From NCBI RefSeq assembly GCF_007829875.1, contig NZ_VIWV01000001.1, forward strand, positions 372,001 through 436,000: a stretch of DNA of 64,000 nt, written 5' to 3'. Position 1 is the stretch's first letter. Each line of letters begins with the position of its first letter. This document shows positions 61,193 to 64,000 of this stretch, in pieces. The notes below the pieces were generated by a model. That model ran no database searches. It was not told the origin of the DNA and was given only the letters and a program-made list of their open reading frames with translations. The stretch is from Streptomyces capillispiralis. Lineage in GTDB: Bacteria; Actinomycetota; Actinomycetes; Streptomycetales; Streptomycetaceae. The translations under genes were made by a program, and so were the position numbers.

Positions 61193-61963
61193 TCACAGGG
61201 CCTCCAGGGCGTCCAGGAGCCGTCTCAGCAGCGCTGTGTCGGGCTCGTCCCACGTCGCGCCGCCCGCCCCGGGGGCGGAGACGGCGGGCGGGGGTGGCGC
61301 GGGCGTGACCAGTCCGTCGGCGGCCAGACGGCGTAGTTCGACGAGGGTGTGGAAGGTGCGGTGGCCCAGGGCCGAGGCGATCTGGGCGGCGGTGCGGACG
61401 CCGTCGACCAGGGCGAGGGTGCGACCGCGGCGCGGCGGCAGTCCGGCGGGGCCGGCGCCGGGCAGGCGGACGAGCGGGGCGGTGTCGACGGCCGGGTCGG
61501 GCCAGATGCGGTGCAGCAGGTCGCGGCGGCGCCACGACTCGCGCAGGACCGCCGCCACCGGGACGGGGCGGACCGCGCCGAGCCAGTGGACGGCTCCGGG
61601 GCGGAAGCGGAGGGTGGCGCCGTCGTGGGCGAGCGCGCAGTACGCGGCATCGAAGAGCGCGCCGAGATGGCACAGTTCCAGCGCCCCGGCGGTCAGGCGC
61701 CCGCTGTCCACCAGGTGACGGCCGACGCGGTGGCGGGCCCCGGCCCGCTCGACCGCCTCCCACCAGCCCGACGGGGCGACGGCGCCGCTGCGGGTGAGCA
61801 GGTCGCCGAGATCGGGGCTGTACGGGGACTCGACGTGGAGGACGCGTCCCGCCGAGAGGTAGAAGATCCCCGACTCCGTGGACAGGGCCCCGGTGGCGTG
61901 GTCGGCCGCGAGGGTGCCGAGGAGTTCCGGGGCGGTCCCGTCGGCGGGCGCCGCCGTGGTCAT
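61193..61963 (-). CDS. DUF4388/PATAN-like protein with C-terminal winged-helix-like region
   Basis: 256 residues. N-terminal GTLAADHATGALSTESGIFYLSAGRVLHVESPYSPDLGDLL resembles the DUF4388 (PATAN-type) module, in which a small beta domain is followed by a helical segment; the C-terminal ALVDGVRTAAQIASALGHRTFHTLVELRRLAADGLV is like the winged-helix tail often paired with it. In other bacteria these proteins partner GTPase or gliding-type systems. The ATG overlaps the stop of Roadblock A (ATGA), so the pair is coupled. Assignment from pattern only. Confidence 0.7.
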   Translation of the reverse strand: MTTAAPADGTAPELLGTLAADHATGALSTESGIFYLSAGRVLHVESPYSPDLGDLLTRSGAVAPSGWWEAVERAGARHRVGRHLVDSGRLTAGALELCHLGALFDAAYCALAHDGATLRFRPGAVHWLGAVRPVPVAAVLRESWRRRDLLHRIWPDPAVDTAPLVRLPGAGPAGLPPRRGRTLALVDGVRTAAQIASALGHRTFHTLVELRRLAADGLVTPAPPPPAVSAPGAGGATWDEPDTALLRRLLDALEAL

Positions 61964-62451
61964 CCGAGCACCAGCCGGTCCGCCATCTCGGCCAGCCGGA
62001 TACGGGCCAGCGCGAGGTTGCCTTCGGCGCGGTCGAGCCACAGGTAGAGGAAGACCGTGCTGTCGAAGGCCGTGACGACGAACCGCAGCAGGTGGTACGC
62101 GTCGGCGGTGGTGAGGATCAGGTCCTGGACGGGCGGTTCCTCGCCGGGCGCGGAAACGGACCCTGGAGCGGTTGCCGCGCCGGGCGCGGTTGCGGGGCCG
62201 GGCGCGGTTGCGGGGCCGGGCGCGGTTGCGGCGCGGGGCGCGCTCGGGGCGCCGTCGGCCGGGGCGAGTGTGCCGCTCTCCATGGCCAGGCGGGCGAGCT
62301 CGGCGGTCTCGGCGGCCGTGGCCTCCGCGTCGCCGCCCGGTGCCTCGCCCACCGCGCCGAGGGCGAGCCCGCTGATCCAGTCGGCCACCAGGGCGCCGCG
62401 CGCCCCCGGCAGACGCATGGCTTCCAGCAGGCTCTCGTCGATTCCGGGCAC
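61960..62451 (-). CDS. Roadblock/LC7 domain protein A with hexapeptide-repeat insert
   Basis: 163 residues from GTG 62451 (AAGGGGGA seven bases upstream; GTG 62472 possible). Conserved Roadblock strands (ARGALVADWISGLALGAVGEAPGG; DLILTTADAYHLLRFVVTAFDSTVFLYLWLDRAEGNLALARIRLAEM) resemble protein C, but an Ala/Pro/Gly insert of about 45 residues built from TAPGPA-like hexapeptides splits them. It is the first gene of the cluster; its stop overlaps the next start. Confidence 0.88.
   Translation of the reverse strand: MPGIDESLLEAMRLPGARGALVADWISGLALGAVGEAPGGDAEATAAETAELARLAMESGTLAPADGAPSAPRAATAPGPATAPGPATAPGAATAPGSVSAPGEEPPVQDLILTTADAYHLLRFVVTAFDSTVFLYLWLDRAEGNLALARIRLAEMADRLVLG
62171..62242. 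repeat. 18-bp minisatellite inside the Roadblock A gene
   Basis: Four in-frame 18-base units begin at 62171, 62189, 62207 and 62225; the middle two are identical. They encode the Ala-Pro-Gly insert and could vary in number between strains without shifting frame. Confidence 0.85.
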
Positions 62452-62928
62452 GCCGGATCCCCCTTCTCGCACGGCTGTACCGCGAACGTGACTTCGACGC
62501 TACGGTGTGTGCTCGACCGAGGTGAGGGCTTTGGCTTTTTCCGGTGGAATATGCACGGGGGAAGGTGCACCCCTGATAGGGTCCGCGCTTTTCCCCGCCC
62601 GGCATGAGTCCCGGCACCGGGCGGCACGGACGGGTGCGGGCAGGGCCGGCCCCGATGCGGATGGTGGACCGGCCCTGCCCGCGGGGCCCATTGTGGTGCG
62701 GTCCGCGGCGCCGGGACCACGGGTGAAGCGCGTCACCGCGTGTGCGCCGCGCACACCCCGCGCGCGACGGGCCGCGTGCGACACGCCGGACGCCCGCGGC
62801 CGCATGGGGGCCCGTAGGAGCCGGGTAGGGGCGGGCCGGACCGCCGCCCGGCGGAACCCCCGTGTCATGTCGCCCGCCGGCGGCGACGATACTGACAGCA
62901 GCACGTACCCCCGCTCACCACTGGACCC
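62452..62928. other. Divergent intergenic region, Roadblock cluster / unknown gene
   Basis: About 477 bases with no supported gene. A locally AT-rich stretch at 62528-62552 is probably the Roadblock operon promoter region. A 13-base perfect stem, CGGGCAGGGCCGG (62637-62649) with 62669-62681, stands in the middle and could be a terminator or small-RNA hairpin. Confidence 0.45.
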
Positions 62929-64000
62929 ATGCCGACCTCCCCCGCAGTCCGTCCCACCATCCCTTCCACGGTCTGGCTGACCCGCGGCCGCCACCCCGCA
63001 GCCGCGGCCGACCAAAAGCTCCGGCGCGGCCTGCGCCTGCTCAAGGACAGCCACGCCATCGACGACTTCCTCGAACTCCCCGCCTCCGGGACCGCACCCG
63101 ACCTGGTGTTCGAGGCCAGGCTGCGGGCCGCCGGTGAGGTCACCGTGCGCGCCCGGCTGAGCCTGGGGCCCGGCACGGACGCGGGCCGGGACTGGACGCT
63201 GGTCGCCGAGGCGGAACAGCCCTGGGACCCCTCCTGGCCCTCCCCCGCCGCCATGTTCTGGCCACAGGAGCCGGACGCCGAGTGGTACCTCGACGCGGCG
63301 ACGGGACTGCGGCTGGAGGAGATCAATCCGCTCCCGGAGGACGACAAGGCCGTACGACGGCTGCTGCGGGACTGCGCGCGCGACGCGTGGCGTATCCATG
63401 TGCTCGTCCACGAGGCCATGACCACGGACGAGCGCGGCCGGGTGCCGCTCGCGCGCTGGCTGCCGCCGGGGCTGCGGCACCGCGTCGTCGAGCACCGGGC
63501 CACGCCTCAGCAGTCGCGGGTGGCGAACTGGGCGCTGCGGGAGTTCGGTGTGGAGGTGCCGCGCGGCGGTGCGGTGGTGCTGCCCGGCGCCCCGGCCCCC
63601 GAGGGGTACGACGCCGAGGCCTTCGCCGTGCGGGCGGTGTTCCTCGACGGCACGGAACCGGGCGACCTCATCGACGCGGTGACCCGGTACGACGCGCTGC
63701 CGCGCGCGCTGCCGGACGGCGCGCAGGACGCCCTGACCGCGCTGCGGGAGGACTGGCGGCTGCTCACGGTCGAGGAGGAACTGGCCCGCCAGCGGGCGCT
63801 GGTGGCCATGTACGCCGAGGCCCTGGAGGCCATGACGAAGTCGCGCGACCTGTACCGGGAGGCCGCCGAACGCGCCAACGAGGCCCTGGCCGCGTTCCGG
63901 GACGCGGCCGACGCCCCGGGCACCGGGCGGCCGCCGGCCCCCCGCACGCCGTCCCCCTCCCCCCTCCAGCAGCTGACCCGCACCCTGGAACGCCTCAAGG
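62929..64000 (+). CDS. Hypothetical protein, truncated by window end (357 aa visible)
   Basis: Open for 357 codons with no stop before the window edge. The N-terminal region (TIPSTVWLTRGRHPAAAADQKLRRGLRLLKDSHAIDDFLELPASG) and a Trp-rich middle (EQPWDPSWPSPAAMFWPQEPDAEWYL) match no family I know. Near residues 275-325 a charged helix (TVEEELARQRALVAMYAEALEAMTKSRDLYREAAERA) predicts a coiled coil. Strong third-position G/C supports coding. ATG start, weak ribosome site. It is divergent from the Roadblock operon and may belong to the same system. Confidence 0.8.
   Translation, partial: MPTSPAVRPTIPSTVWLTRGRHPAAAADQKLRRGLRLLKDSHAIDDFLELPASGTAPDLVFEARLRAAGEVTVRARLSLGPGTDAGRDWTLVAEAEQPWDPSWPSPAAMFWPQEPDAEWYLDAATGLRLEEINPLPEDDKAVRRLLRDCARDAWRIHVLVHEAMTTDERGRVPLARWLPPGLRHRVVEHRATPQQSRVANWALREFGVEVPRGGAVVLPGAPAPEGYDAEAFAVRAVFLDGTEPGDLIDAVTRYDALPRALPDGAQDALTALREDWRLLTVEEELARQRALVAMYAEALEAMTKSRDLYREAAERANEALAAFRDAADAPGTGRPPAPRTPSPSPLQQLTRTLERLK

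Noticed and set aside
62637..62681. Small RNA gene around the 13-bp stem
   Set aside because: Only the stem is visible; no promoter or conserved sequence could be shown, so it is noted only under the intergenic entry.

Overview
The window is very GC-rich (about 73 percent by eye), with strong third-position G/C bias, many GTG starts, only one TTA codon found in a scan of the annotated genes, and gene families typical of Streptomyces (DUF397 with DUF5753-XRE, SpoIIE-type phosphatases, snapalysin, a LAL/LuxR regulator). It is almost certainly Streptomyces chromosome. The content (secreted enzymes, regulators, no core ribosomal or replication genes) suits an arm-proximal region. I see no prophage, IS element, CRISPR array or integrase.

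Layout. 1-6.4 kb: large catalase (truncated at the left edge), a secreted two-discoidin plus beta-helix protein, an AhpD-like peroxidase and MsrA. 6.6-9.8 kb: a membrane sensor/SpoIIE phosphatase and an anti-sigma-type ATPase. 9.9-13.5 kb: a YbdK-type ligase and a marR-MFS efflux unit. 13.6-16.0 kb: an RsbQ-RsbP-STAS operon. 16.1-19.7 kb: a dehydrogenase divergent from a TetR gene, then htpG. 19.7-25.5 kb: membrane protein, FemAB/GNAT-like protein, secreted protein, Na+/H+ antiporter and a GH30-ricin glycosidase with a divergent TetR gene. 26.4-31.3 kb: a 63-bp tandem repeat, a coiled-coil protein, an S1 protease, a secretory lipase, an atypical tRNA-Gly(UCC) gene and a snapalysin. 31.5-33.2 kb: aldo-keto reductase and a DNA-glycosylase-like protein. 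33.2-39.6 kb: a five-gene liv-type ABC operon with a PucR regulator. 39.8-43.8 kb: a TTA-containing LAL regulator and a cutinase/PETase-like hydrolase. 44-48.5 kb: small proteins, a DUF2235 hydrolase and a TPR protein. 48.9-55.3 kb: methyltransferase, XRE/DUF397/ATPase set, HEAT-like protein and a second copy of the sensor-phosphatase. 55.4-57.5 kb: FprA and a lamin-tail protein. 57.5-64 kb: GH65 phosphorylase, an operon of three Roadblock proteins plus a DUF4388-like protein, and a truncated unknown gene.

How it fits together. Two themes dominate. The first is partner-switching signalling: three PP2C/SpoIIE phosphatases, two free and two fused anti-sigma-type ATPase domains, one STAS protein and an RsbQ hydrolase. 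The second is secreted degradation: GH30, discoidin/beta-helix protein, S1 protease, lipase, snapalysin and cutinase, most with palindromic sites upstream. Stress defence (catalase, AhpD-like, MsrA, HtpG, MFS efflux) is interleaved. The observations I rate highest are the divergent tRNA-Gly(UCC) with its own promoter and terminator, the Roadblock/DUF4388 operon lacking a GTPase, the TTA codon inside a Gly/Ser linker of the LAL regulator, and an operator half-site shared by two distant carbohydrate-enzyme promoters. All similarities are from memory of families; no search was run.
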